From GWF2-43-63 sp964559205 (lineage in GTDB: Bacteria > Bacteroidota > Bacteroidia > Bacteroidales > DTU049): a stretch of DNA of 21,416 bases. Below, piece by piece: positions 1-8,087 of the stretch; position 1 is the stretch's first letter; each line of letters opens with the position of its first letter. The notes beneath the pieces were generated by a model. That model had not been told where the DNA came from and ran no database searches. It saw only the letters and a program-made list of their open reading frames with translations. The position numbers and the translations under genes were made by a program. The stretch lies in assembly GCA_964559205.1 (NCBI GenBank), contig CAZLHV010000035.1, positions 1 through 21,416 of the forward strand. The letters run 5' to 3'.

Positions 1-378
1 ACGAAAAACATCCTTCATACCCGAATGTTCAGTGCTTTCTGCAAGACGGGTGTAAAGTTTGAATGCTGCCTTCTCTCGAGCCATCGCTACCTTCAGAGCC
101 TCGTCATATGTAATACCCTCTTTCACATCAGGATAGGCAATGTAATCGGCAATTTTCAAATCAGCCACCTTCTCCTTCGGCAAATCGAACAGCTGCTCCT
201 CTCTGATTTTCACAAGCCGGGCTTTGTGCCCAATTTCTTCGCGGGCAAATTCCTCAAAAACAGCCTTCATGTCTGTCGTCCTTGCACTGGCTGCCAATCG
301 GGTGTAAAACTCAACTGCACTTTGCTCCTGTCCAATAGCAAAGTCAAGTATGTCATTCAACGTTTCAAACTTTTCCAT
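1..378 (-). CDS. Ferritin-like / rubrerythrin-family diiron protein (3' part missing)
   Basis: The reverse-strand frame opens with ATG at 378 (MEKFETLNDILDFAIGQEQS) and stays open for 126 codons to the window edge, so the C-terminus is not visible. Two helical segments carry ferritin-like motifs: a glutamate-rich first helix (E18, E23), then EEIGH with E48 and H51, then a second helix with the AREKAAF glutamate and LYTRLAE. This is the repeated four-helix diiron pattern of the rubrerythrin/ferritin-like superfamily. Members typically reduce peroxide or handle iron in the cytoplasm. No rubredoxin CxxC pair is visible in the present part, but it could lie beyond the edge. The start is 12 bases after the stop of the large oxidoreductase fusion, so it is probably the last or a late gene of that operon. 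Family confidence is good; the exact function is not determined. Confidence 0.85.
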   Translation of the reverse strand, partial: MEKFETLNDILDFAIGQEQSAVEFYTRLAASARTTDMKAVFEEFAREEIGHKARLVKIREEQLFDLPKEKVADLKIADYIAYPDVKEGITYDEALKVAMAREKAAFKLYTRLAESTEHSGMKDVFR

Positions 379-390
379 GATTTCAATTGT

Positions 391-3300
391 TTAGTTCATC
401 AAAGTTGACATGTTCTTCTGATGCTTCAACACCAGATGATCTCCCCCCAAAAAACATAAATTCTTTGGCTGATCGGCAAGCGTCTCTTCAAAAGTAAATA
501 CCTGAGTCGGTTCAACTGGCAGTAACCCGGCAATTTCCTCGAAAATCACGTCAGCACCGGCATATGCTGTTAATCCCAATCCAACGGCAATTCCATTCAG
601 TATGGCAATATTATCAATTCCACAGGCAGGATCAAGCACTGCTTCAAAGCGCTGAATCATTCCTTGTGTGTTGGTAAATGTACCTCCTGTTTCGTGTGGG
701 AACGACATGGGCAGAAACAACTCTGCGGCTTCGGCTGTCGCAGTCATAAAATAATCAGCTACTACCAAAAATGCAACAGGATCAATCATCTGCTTCATTC
801 CATCAGCCTGAATGGCGGTTCCGATAGGATCTTCCCCAAATACAAACAGGTTCTTCACTGAACCACTGGTTAATCGTTCAGCCAGGCTGAACTGACCATT
901 TGAAGGCAGACCCTTTACACCCCAGGTTTGTTCAAGTAATGGAACTGCGTCAGCTATGAAACGACCTCCAGGTGCTGTTTTTGGGCATAATCCCATGTCG
1001 CGTAATCCCTGCGAATTGTTCTTTGCTTTCAAAGCAATGATTCCTGATGCCGTTTTCGAGTGCTTTCCTGTGAGCAGAGCAAGATTCTGAATCTCCAGCG
1101 CCAATTGTGAGGAAGTTCCTGCTTCGGCATAAACCAATACCGTTCGCGCAGTTTTGTTGTATTCATCAGCGAGTCTTTTCACCTCTTCGGCCTCGAGCCC
1201 CGAATCCATCACAAGCTGATTGAAATCGAGCTTCATCATTGCTGCTTTCCATGCTTCAAATCCGCTTGTACGATCCTTTATAAAAAGGGCATTCTCCTGA
1301 TTCTGTTGCAGCAAATGATAGCTCATTGCTTTAATAAGCGCATAGCGCGATGAAACCCTGATCACCCGATCTGCCTTATGATCCATCATAGGTTGAGCCT
1401 GATCGGTAAGAAGGGTTACCGGTATTTCTTTTGTATGCCGGGCATTCTGAATGAAAAAGCCAGCCACACCATTGGCCCGGCTGATTTCAGGGCTCAGTAC
1501 CCAGATGGCTTCTGCCTCTTTCAATGCCGTGAAAGGAACCTGATGACGCGCATTGGCACTGTAACCCTTGCCGCGCTCAAGATAATGGAAGCTTCCTACG
1601 TTATTGGTACGCGCACCTGCCCTGGCTACTTTTTGAATATAGTATTGCTCCTCATTCGACAGTCTTGCGCCAGCCATAAACGCATTCTGATCGGGATCGC
1701 TTTGCCTGATCCTGCTTTGAATCATGTCAAATGCCTCACTCCAGCTAATGTCAACCCATTGCCCGCTGACTTTTTTACGTGGACTCAACACCCTGGCTTT
1801 GTCGTTCATGTATCCATAACCAAAACGACCGCTGTTACACAGATTCCCATCGCTGTTCACCAAACCTGCAGCGCCACTGACACCATGCACAAATCCGCCC
1901 CGATGATGAACCTCTAGTTCGCAGCCGACCGAACAATAATTACAGATGGTTTTAAACGATTCTGTTTTTAAAGGGCCCGGTTTGAACAATTTGTTTTCCG
2001 ACATGGCACCTGTCGGGCATGTACTGATGCACATTCCGCAACTTTCGCACGGGGTATCCTTAAGACTTTTCCCCATGGCCGGTGCCACATATGTTTCAAA
2101 ACCCCGGTTCACAAATCCGAGAGCAGAAGCACCGACGACCTCCTTGCAAATTCTGATACAACGACCGCAAAGCACACATTTGTTCTGATCAATTTCAATA
2201 TACGGATGCGAGAAATCAGTATGATGCTCCATGAATACACCCGAAAAATGATTCTGCACCGCATCATAATCTGTGGCGTGCTTTTTCAGATCACAAGTGT
2301 AAAGGGCTCCGCAACCACATTCGAGACAGCGACCCGTTTCCTTTGCCGCAACATCACATGAGGCATATCCAAGTTCAACCTCGTTGAAATTTAAACGATC
2401 CGATGGCTCCAGCACCGGCATTTCTTCACGAAGCTGCTGCTTAAAGCGGTTTGAATATTCGGCTGCTTCCTGCTTGCGGAAATTTTCCTTGCGACTAAAA
2501 AACTCTTTTGGTTCTGCTACAATCGGTTTTCCATTCAAAAACTGATGGCAACTGTTCACGGCAATTCTTGCCTGTGCAATTGCTGCAATGGCTGTTGCAG
2601 GTCCGGTTACGCCGTCTCCGGCAGCAAAGACCCCGGGAATACTTGTTGCCAGCGTTTGCTGATCGGCTTCAATATCGCCCCATTTTGTAAGCTTAAGCTC
2701 AGCTCCTGCGTAAGTGTTCATATCCTCAATAAAATCCACATCGGTTTTCTGTCCGATCGCAGCAAGAATATAATCGAGTTCAATGACAAATTCACTTCCC
2801 TCAACAGGTACCGGCCTGCGGCGACCCGAAGCATCAGGTTCACCCAAAGCCATCTTCTGACACACCATCCCTTTCAATCGACCATCTTCATGTTTGAGAA
2901 TCTTCACGGGAGCGGTGAGCAATTCGTATTTAACACCTTCGAGCTTCGATTCATGAATTTCAATCGGATTGGCCGGCATTTCAGCCTCAGTACGTCGATA
3001 CACCACAACCACATCGGTCGAACCACAACGAATAGATGTCCTGCAGCAGTCCATGGCGGTATTTCCGCCTCCAACAACGGCTATTTTCTTGCCGCGAAAA
3101 TCATAACGCTGACCACTCACTTCCATGTTTCGCAGAAAATCGATTCCGCTGAAAACACCATCGGCATCTTCACCTTCAACGCCAACCAGGGTGCCTTTCT
3201 GCGATCCGATCGTAAGAATGGTGGCATCGTATTTTTCTTTGATTTCGCGATACGATATGTCGCTTCCCAATTTCTTTTCGGTAAATATGTTTACTCCCAG

Positions 3301-4071
3301 CTCAGTAATGGTGCTTACTTCCTGATCAATCACTTCATTTGGAAGACGGTATTCGGGAATGCCGTACCGAAGCCATCCGCCAACATGAGGCATGGCTTCA
3401 TATATATCAGCCTGATGACCCAGTTGTGCAAGCCAGTATGCTGCTGATAAACCACCAGGGCCACCTCCGATGATGGCAACTTTTTTCCCGCTGGGTGCGG
3501 CCACCTCAGGTTTGAAATGATGTGCTGATTCAAGGTCCCGGTCAGCTGCATACCTCTTCAGATAATCAATGCCAACACCGCTGCCTTCGCCAAGCAAATT
3601 ACGACGGCAAGCCAACTCGCAAGGTCTCACACACACACGTCCGCAAATAGCCGGCAATGGATTCCGTTCCTTGATTAAGCCTATTGCTTCGCTATACAAG
3701 CCTTTTTCAATCAAGGAAATATAACCCTGAACATCAACTCCGGCCGGGCACGTTTCCTTGCAGGGGCCAAGGCAATCAGCATAGTGGTTGCTTAAAAGCA
3801 GCTCCAGCGCCATCTTACGACTTTTTCTCACATCGTCGCGTTCAGTGTCAATCACCATCCCTTCGGTGACTTTTGTTGAGCATGATGGCTGTAAGCCACG
3901 CATGCCTTCCACATGAACCACGCATACAAAACATGATGAAAACGGTTCAAGTCTTGGATCATGACACAGGGTAGGTATTTTATAACCATAACGGCCGGCA
4001 AGATCAAGAATGCTCTCTCCCGGCTTTGCCGTTACATTTTTTCCGTTCAATACTACATTAATGGGTTCCAT
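391..4071 (-). CDS. NuoG-type ferredoxin / GltD-type FAD-NAD(P) / molybdopterin-domain fusion oxidoreductase
   Basis: This 1226-residue cytoplasmic protein is a multi-domain electron-transfer subunit. The start at 4071 (MEPINVVLNG) opens directly on the ferredoxin fold. The frame continues upstream to 4254, but that part overlaps the NuoF-like gene out of frame and is not protein-like. Domains in order: a [2Fe-2S] ferredoxin (C36, C47, C50, C64); a His/Cys cluster (H96, C100, C104, C108) merging into GltD-type Cys motifs (C143, C147, C151, C155); an FAD Rossmann motif GGGPGG at about 202; a second nucleotide motif GGGNTAMDCC at about 334; a 2x[4Fe-4S] ferredoxin (C632-C642, C675-C685); then a molybdopterin-oxidoreductase region with Cys at 710, 713, 717 and 745. 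The formate dehydrogenase Cys/Sec position (after TNNV, about 821-835) has no Cys and no in-frame TGA. It is therefore probably an NAD(P)H/ferredoxin electron-transfer subunit rather than a formate dehydrogenase. It lies 19 bases after the NuoF-like gene. Confidence 0.88.
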   Translation of the reverse strand: MEPINVVLNGKNVTAKPGESILDLAGRYGYKIPTLCHDPRLEPFSSCFVCVVHVEGMRGLQPSCSTKVTEGMVIDTERDDVRKSRKMALELLLSNHYADCLGPCKETCPAGVDVQGYISLIEKGLYSEAIGLIKERNPLPAICGRVCVRPCELACRRNLLGEGSGVGIDYLKRYAADRDLESAHHFKPEVAAPSGKKVAIIGGGPGGLSAAYWLAQLGHQADIYEAMPHVGGWLRYGIPEYRLPNEVIDQEVSTITELGVNIFTEKKLGSDISYREIKEKYDATILTIGSQKGTLVGVEGEDADGVFSGIDFLRNMEVSGQRYDFRGKKIAVVGGGNTAMDCCRTSIRCGSTDVVVVYRRTEAEMPANPIEIHESKLEGVKYELLTAPVKILKHEDGRLKGMVCQKMALGEPDASGRRRPVPVEGSEFVIELDYILAAIGQKTDVDFIEDMNTYAGAELKLTKWGDIEADQQTLATSIPGVFAAGDGVTGPATAIAAIAQARIAVNSCHQFLNGKPIVAEPKEFFSRKENFRKQEAAEYSNRFKQQLREEMPVLEPSDRLNFNEVELGYASCDVAAKETGRCLECGCGALYTCDLKKHATDYDAVQNHFSGVFMEHHTDFSHPYIEIDQNKCVLCGRCIRICKEVVGASALGFVNRGFETYVAPAMGKSLKDTPCESCGMCISTCPTGAMSENKLFKPGPLKTESFKTICNYCSVGCELEVHHRGGFVHGVSGAAGLVNSDGNLCNSGRFGYGYMNDKARVLSPRKKVSGQWVDISWSEAFDMIQSRIRQSDPDQNAFMAGARLSNEEQYYIQKVARAGARTNNVGSFHYLERGKGYSANARHQVPFTALKEAEAIWVLSPEISRANGVAGFFIQNARHTKEIPVTLLTDQAQPMMDHKADRVIRVSSRYALIKAMSYHLLQQNQENALFIKDRTSGFEAWKAAMMKLDFNQLVMDSGLEAEEVKRLADEYNKTARTVLVYAEAGTSSQLALEIQNLALLTGKHSKTASGIIALKAKNNSQGLRDMGLCPKTAPGGRFIADAVPLLEQTWGVKGLPSNGQFSLAERLTSGSVKNLFVFGEDPIGTAIQADGMKQMIDPVAFLVVADYFMTATAEAAELFLPMSFPHETGGTFTNTQGMIQRFEAVLDPACGIDNIAILNGIAVGLGLTAYAGADVIFEEIAGLLPVEPTQVFTFEETLADQPKNLCFLGGDHLVLKHQKNMSTLMN

Positions 4072-4090
4072 AACAATTGCTTTTTCAGAC

Positions 4091-5869
4091 TTAAGAAAGA
4101 TTGATGGCTTCGAATTTACATTTGCTGAAACATACACCGCAGCGGATGCAAGCGCTCTGATCGATGAAGTGAAGTTGCTTGCGCTCGCCCGAAATGGCCT
4201 GCGTTGGGCAGTTCTTTGCACAAACCGTACATCCCGTACATTTTCCCTCATCAACCGTATAAGTCAGCAATTTTTTGCAGGAATGCGCCGGACATTTCTT
4301 GTCGCAAATATGCGCTTCATATTCGTTGCGGAAATACTTAATGGTCGTCAGCACGGGGTTCGGTGCAGTTTGTCCAAGCCCGCACAAGCTTCCTGATTTG
4401 ATCTGATACGAAAGGTCTTCCAGCATTTCAATATCCCCGTCGCGGCCTTCACCTTCAGTGATGCGGGTCAGAATCTCAAGCATCCGCTTTGTTCCCACGC
4501 GGCAAAAGGTGCATTTGCCGCAGCTTTCTTTCTGCGTAAAATCAAGAAAGAAACGCGCCATATCAACCATACAGGTGGTCTCATCCATCACCACCATGCC
4601 TCCCGATCCCATTATGGCACCAGTTGCAGTCACCGAATCATAATCCACTAGCGTATCAATCAGGTGCTCAGGTATGCAACCACCCGAGGGGCCACCCAGT
4701 TGAACTGCTTTGAATTTTTTGTCATTTTGAATTCCGCCGCCAAGTTTGAAAATTACATCGCGAAGGGGAACGCCCATGGGCACTTCAACGAGTCCGCCAT
4801 GCTTGATTTTTCCGGCCAGTGCAAAAACCTTGGTTCCTTTGCTCTTCTCGGTTCCATAGGCGGCATATTTCTCAGGGCCGTTGTTGATAATCCAGGGCAC
4901 GTTTGCCCAGGTTTCAACATTGTTGATGTTGGTCGGCTTTTTAAACAATCCTGAAACCGCAGGAAAGGGTGGTCGACGTCGTGGCATGCCTCTTTCACCC
5001 TCAATAGACGCCATGAGAGCAGTTTCTTCGCCACAAACAAATGCACCGGCTCCTTCTTTGACATATAAGTCAAAATGAAAACCGTCGATACCGCAAATAT
5101 TCTTTCCTAAAAAGCCTTTTTCACGCGCCTGGCCAATGGCAATATTAAGGCGCTTAATGGCAAGGGGATACTCTGCACGGCAATAAATCACGCCATCACT
5201 TGCACCAATGGCATATGCGCCAATAATCATTCCTTCGAGAATGGCATGCGGATCACCTTCAATAAGGCTACGATCCATAAATGCACCCGGATCGCCTTCA
5301 TCCGCATTGCAAATCACATATTTCTTCTCATTCTTGCTGTTGTAAGCAAATTTCCATTTCATTCCGGTTGAAAAGCCTCCTCCACCCCGTCCGCGCAAAC
5401 CGGAATCAAGAATTTTCTGAATCACATCCTCGCGACTAATGCCCCCGGACGCAATTTTACGAATGGCCTGATAGCCATCAAACTTGAGATAGTCTTCAAT
5501 GCTTTCAGGGTCAATCACGCCACAGTTTCTTAATGCGATTTTCACCTGTCCGTTCCAGAAATCATCATCAACCGACGAAAACAAATCGGTTCGGACGATG
5601 TAATCACGCACCGGCTCATGATTGCGAACATGCTTGTTGATGATGTCCAGGGCCTTCTCAGCATCGACTTCGCCATAGAGATAACTGCCGGAATCGTCGA
5701 TAACTTCAACCAAAGGCTCACGATAACACATGCCCACACAACCTGTGCGCTGCAGTTCAAAGTCGAGCCCGTCGCTTTCTTTAAGTCCCCTGATTGTATC
5801 AAACACTTTTCCGGCCCCGGCGGCAATGCCGCAACTGGCCAGACCTACAAGTACTTTTGTTGTAGCCAT
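4091..5869 (-). CDS. NuoF-like / HydB-like NADH-binding flavoprotein subunit
   Basis: This 592-residue subunit oxidises or reduces NAD(H) through FMN and passes electrons to Fe-S clusters in the cytoplasm. From N to C: a thioredoxin-like [2Fe-2S] domain (C13, C44, C48); the NuoF flavin/NADH core with the glycine-rich GRGGGGFSTGMKW at about 160-172 and the GEETALMASIEG motif; the [4Fe-4S] site ESCGKCTFCRVG with a further Cys in GSLCGLG; and a C-terminal 2x[4Fe-4S] ferredoxin (CTGCTVCAKNCP and CIRCGVCFSKC). This fused layout and length are typical of the soluble NuoF-like subunits of NAD-dependent and electron-bifurcating hydrogenases and related enzymes, not of the shorter respiratory NuoF. 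The start at 5869 is 11 bases after the NuoE-like stop. No hydrogenase H-cluster gene is present in this window, so a hydrogenase role is not supported here. Confidence 0.92.
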   Translation of the reverse strand: MATTKVLVGLASCGIAAGAGKVFDTIRGLKESDGLDFELQRTGCVGMCYREPLVEVIDDSGSYLYGEVDAEKALDIINKHVRNHEPVRDYIVRTDLFSSVDDDFWNGQVKIALRNCGVIDPESIEDYLKFDGYQAIRKIASGGISREDVIQKILDSGLRGRGGGGFSTGMKWKFAYNSKNEKKYVICNADEGDPGAFMDRSLIEGDPHAILEGMIIGAYAIGASDGVIYCRAEYPLAIKRLNIAIGQAREKGFLGKNICGIDGFHFDLYVKEGAGAFVCGEETALMASIEGERGMPRRRPPFPAVSGLFKKPTNINNVETWANVPWIINNGPEKYAAYGTEKSKGTKVFALAGKIKHGGLVEVPMGVPLRDVIFKLGGGIQNDKKFKAVQLGGPSGGCIPEHLIDTLVDYDSVTATGAIMGSGGMVVMDETTCMVDMARFFLDFTQKESCGKCTFCRVGTKRMLEILTRITEGEGRDGDIEMLEDLSYQIKSGSLCGLGQTAPNPVLTTIKYFRNEYEAHICDKKCPAHSCKKLLTYTVDEGKCTGCTVCAKNCPTQAISGERKQLHFIDQSACIRCGVCFSKCKFEAINLS

Positions 5870-5880
5870 ATGGATTGACC

Positions 5881-6405
5881 TTATTGTTGTTTTTCTTTTA
5901 TGCGGATATCATTCACTATTTTCACCGACGACTTTCCTGTCAGTTTACCAAAGGTGTCATCGCCGATCATCATCACGGGTGCAAGTGAGCAACAGCCCAA
6001 ACAGGCAACACTTTCAAGGGTGAAAAGCCCGTCGGGAGTAGTCTCACCATCTTTTATATCAAGCGCTTCTTCCAAGGCTTCAGTGATGGCAGTGGCATTT
6101 TGCACGTGACAGGCCGTTCCATGGCATACCTTAATAATATGCTTGCCTACCGGCTTGAGTCTGAACTGTGCGTAAAAGGTAGCCACACCATACACATCGC
6201 TGACATTCATTTGCAGCGTTTCTGCAGCTTTAACAATGGCATCGGCTGGTAAATACCCGTAAATGTTCTGAATTCCCTGAAGCACCGGGATGGTGGCACC
6301 ACGGTGCCCCCTGAATTTCTCAAGCACCGGCTCAATCAGCGTCAGATCCTCGTCCGGAAGCGTATCTCCCTGCCCGGTTAATTGATGAATACGTTCGATT
6401 CGCAT
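5881..6405 (-). CDS. NuoE-like thioredoxin-type [2Fe-2S] subunit
   Basis: This 174-residue protein is the small [2Fe-2S] partner of the NuoF-like flavoprotein. An N-terminal helical region (to about residue 85, including GATIPVLQGIQNIYGYLP and YGVATFYAQF) is followed by the thioredoxin-like ferredoxin fold with the cluster ligands C94 and C99 (CHGTAC) and C135 and C139 (CLGCC). Length and motif order match NuoE/HydC/HndA-type subunits. It is the first gene of the four-gene minus-strand operon. Upstream on the same strand lies the gdhA terminator at about 6490-6513, so transcription probably starts between that terminator and the ATG. In NuoE/NuoF pairs of soluble NAD-linked complexes this subunit helps transfer electrons from the flavin; which partner it serves here is inferred from the operon. 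Confidence 0.93.
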   Translation of the reverse strand: MRIERIHQLTGQGDTLPDEDLTLIEPVLEKFRGHRGATIPVLQGIQNIYGYLPADAIVKAAETLQMNVSDVYGVATFYAQFRLKPVGKHIIKVCHGTACHVQNATAITEALEEALDIKDGETTPDGLFTLESVACLGCCSLAPVMMIGDDTFGKLTGKSSVKIVNDIRIKEKQQ

Positions 6406-6423
6406 GAGTATGATTTTTGCGAA

Positions 6424-6431
6424 CGAAAGTA
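6424..6431 (-). promoter_or_regulatory. Weak candidate -7 box of the NuoE-like operon
   Basis: On the minus strand TACTTTCG matches the Bacteroidota TAnnTTTG -7 element with one mismatch. It would place the transcript start about 12 bases before the NuoE-like ATG. No clear -33 TTG is seen at the usual distance. It is offered because this spacer, downstream of the gdhA terminator, must hold the operon promoter. Confidence 0.3.
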
Positions 6432-6489
6432 TAGATTAATTGGTTTGATAAATTTCCTGAATAGAAATTTTAATAAAGACTAAATAAAA

Positions 6490-6513
6490 AAAGCCCCGTT
6501 ATTACGGGGCTTT
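6490..6513 (-). terminator. Rho-independent terminator of gdhA
   Basis: A perfect 10-bp stem (AAAGCCCCGT with ACGGGGCTTT) closes a 4-base loop. Read on the minus strand it is followed by a run of T (TTTTTTTATTTA in all). It lies about 57 bases after the gdhA stop and before the NuoE-like operon, so it insulates the two minus-strand units. On the plus strand the stem is followed by only three T and no gene needs it. Confidence 0.9.
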
Positions 6514-6570
6514 CCTGCAATTAACAAACCTTAATTTGTGATATAGTGTCTAAACCGCTTACGCAGCGTG

Positions 6571-7908
6571 TTAGATTATACCCTGATCGAGCATGCTGTA
6601 AGCCACTTTGAGGAAACCGGCTACGTTAGCACCTTTTACATAATTCACAAAACCGTTTTCATCTTTTCCGTGTTTTACACAAGCTTCGTGAATATCTTTC
6701 ATGATTTGGTGCAGACGTTGATCAACTTCTTCGCTTGACCAAGACAGTTTCATTGAGTTTTGGGTCATTTCAAGACCTGAAGTAGCTACGCCACCAGCGT
6801 TAGAAGCTTTTCCGGGAGCGAAAAGAATTTTGTGCTCCATGAAAACTTCAATTGCTTCGGGGGTAGAAGGCATGTTGGCACCTTCGCTAACGCAAACACA
6901 ACCGTTTTTCACGAGGGTGAGCGCATCCTCTTTGTTGAGTTCGTTTTGGGTTGCGCAAGGCAGAGCAATGTCAACTTTCACTTCCCATGGGCGTTTGCCA
7001 GGGATGAACTGAGCGCTTGGGAATTCGTAGCTGTAAGGCTTCACGATATCCTGGTTGCTGGCGCGGAGTTCGAGCAAATAGTCGATTTTTTTACCTGTGA
7101 TGCCTTCCGGATCGTAAATGTATCCGTCAGGACCGCTGATGGTAACCACTTTACCGCCAAGTTGGGTCACTTTAAGCGCTGCGCCCCAAGCCACGTTGCC
7201 AAAACCTGAAATGGCCACAGTTTTTCCTTCGAAGCTCATGCCTTTGGTTTTCAGCATTTCAGCCGCAAAATACACGTTGCCATATCCGGTAGCTTCAGGA
7301 CGAATGAGTGATCCACCCCAGTTAAGACCTTTGCCAGTGAGAACGCCGGTGTTTTCGCGGGCAAGTTTTTTGTACATACCGTACATGAAACCGATTTCAC
7401 GTCCACCTACTCCGATGTCACCTGCAGGAACGTCGGTTTCCGGTCCAATGAGTTTCCATAATTCGAGCATGAAGCTCTGGCAGAAACGCATCACTTCGCG
7501 GTCGCTCTTTCCTTTAGGATCGAAATCGGAACCACCTTTACCACCACCCATAGGCAGGGTTGTGAGGCTGTTTTTGAAAATCTGCTCAAAACCGAGGAAT
7601 TTCAGAATTGAAAGATTCACACTGGGGTGGAAACGCAAACCTCCTTTATAAGGTCCGATGGCGTTGTTGAACTGAACACGGTATCCGCGATTCACTTGCA
7701 CATTGCCATTGTCGTCAACCCAGGGAACTTTGAACATCAGCACGCGGTCGGGCTCAACAATGCGCTCAACGATGCCGGCTTTTTCAAACTGTGGATTCTC
7801 GTTTACAACTTCTTCAATTGACTCCAGTACTTCGCGTACTGCCTGCAGGTATTCTACTTCACCCGGATTTTTCCGCTCGAGGTCCTGCATTATTTTTTCA
7901 ACGTTCAT
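6571..7908 (-). CDS. gdhA: Glutamate dehydrogenase, hexameric type
   Basis: The enzyme interconverts 2-oxoglutarate plus ammonia and glutamate with NAD(P)H, linking nitrogen assimilation to redox balance. The start chosen at 7908 (MNVEKIMQDLERK) gives 445 residues, close to the roughly 447 of bacterial GdhA. The frame extends to 7947, but the candidate -7 box at 7933-7940 lies inside that extension. Visible motifs: the substrate-binding PYKGGLRFHP (K88), the catalytic GGGKGGSDFDPKGKSD (K124), PAGDIGVGGREIG with D164, and the Rossmann motif SGFGNVAWG in the C-terminal domain. Coenzyme preference (NAD or NADP) cannot be read with confidence. It is a single-gene unit ended by the hairpin at 6490-6513 and is divergent from the Crp/Fnr-family gene, which is a candidate regulator by position only. 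Confidence 0.97.
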   Translation of the reverse strand: MNVEKIMQDLERKNPGEVEYLQAVREVLESIEEVVNENPQFEKAGIVERIVEPDRVLMFKVPWVDDNGNVQVNRGYRVQFNNAIGPYKGGLRFHPSVNLSILKFLGFEQIFKNSLTTLPMGGGKGGSDFDPKGKSDREVMRFCQSFMLELWKLIGPETDVPAGDIGVGGREIGFMYGMYKKLARENTGVLTGKGLNWGGSLIRPEATGYGNVYFAAEMLKTKGMSFEGKTVAISGFGNVAWGAALKVTQLGGKVVTISGPDGYIYDPEGITGKKIDYLLELRASNQDIVKPYSYEFPSAQFIPGKRPWEVKVDIALPCATQNELNKEDALTLVKNGCVCVSEGANMPSTPEAIEVFMEHKILFAPGKASNAGGVATSGLEMTQNSMKLSWSSEEVDQRLHQIMKDIHEACVKHGKDENGFVNYVKGANVAGFLKVAYSMLDQGII

Positions 7909-7932
7909 ATTGTTGGGTTTTAAATTCTGCGA

Positions 7933-7940
7933 CAAAAGTA
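7933..7940 (-). promoter_or_regulatory. Candidate -7 promoter box of gdhA
   Basis: TACTTTTG on the minus strand is an exact match to TAnnTTTG. It predicts a start of transcription near 7927 and a leader of about 20 bases before the ATG at 7908. No good TTG is seen 19-21 bases upstream, so an activator may be needed. Confidence 0.5.
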
Positions 7941-8013
7941 CCCCCACTTTTCATGCCTGTGACATTTGCGCATACCGATTATAAACGAAGCCGAAATGTA
8001 TTAAATCACACCC

Positions 8014-8023
8014 CGTCATGACG
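8014..8023. promoter_or_regulatory. Perfect 10-bp palindrome between divergent promoters
   Basis: CGTCATGACG reads the same on both strands and lies between the candidate -7 boxes of gdhA and the Crp/Fnr-family gene. It could be an operator for a dimeric regulator such as the adjacent Crp-like protein. It does not match the canonical CRP (TGTGA) or FNR (TTGAT) half-sites. Function is inferred from position and symmetry only. Confidence 0.3.
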
Positions 8024-8054
8024 TAAATCAGTCTTTCATTTGATTTTTTTCTAC

Positions 8055-8062
8055 TACCTTTG
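8055..8062 (+). promoter_or_regulatory. Candidate -7 promoter box of the Crp/Fnr-family gene
   Basis: TACCTTTG is an exact TAnnTTTG match 25 bases before the ATG at 8088, which gives a leader of roughly 19 bases. A TTTC at 8034-8037 could act as a weak -33 element with a 17-base spacer. Confidence 0.45.
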
Positions 8063-8087
8063 AACCCTTATTTTACAGAACTGCATT

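Noticed and set aside
1378..1917. Plus-strand open frame of 179 codons
   Set aside because: It is also opposite the molybdopterin-type part of the fusion gene, with no promoter or protein-like composition.
820..2100. Possible formate dehydrogenase with selenocysteine
   Set aside because: No in-frame TGA or Cys is found at the expected active-site position, and the reading frame is continuous through it.
2545..3447. Long plus-strand open frame of 300 codons opposite the large oxidoreductase fusion
   Set aside because: It lies wholly on the opposite strand of a gene with many clear domain motifs, and its translation has no recognisable pattern. It is a shadow of that gene's codon use.
7118..7651. 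Plus-strand open frame of 177 codons opposite gdhA
   Set aside because: It is antisense to a fully conserved glutamate dehydrogenase and is proline/serine-rich as expected from shadow translation.
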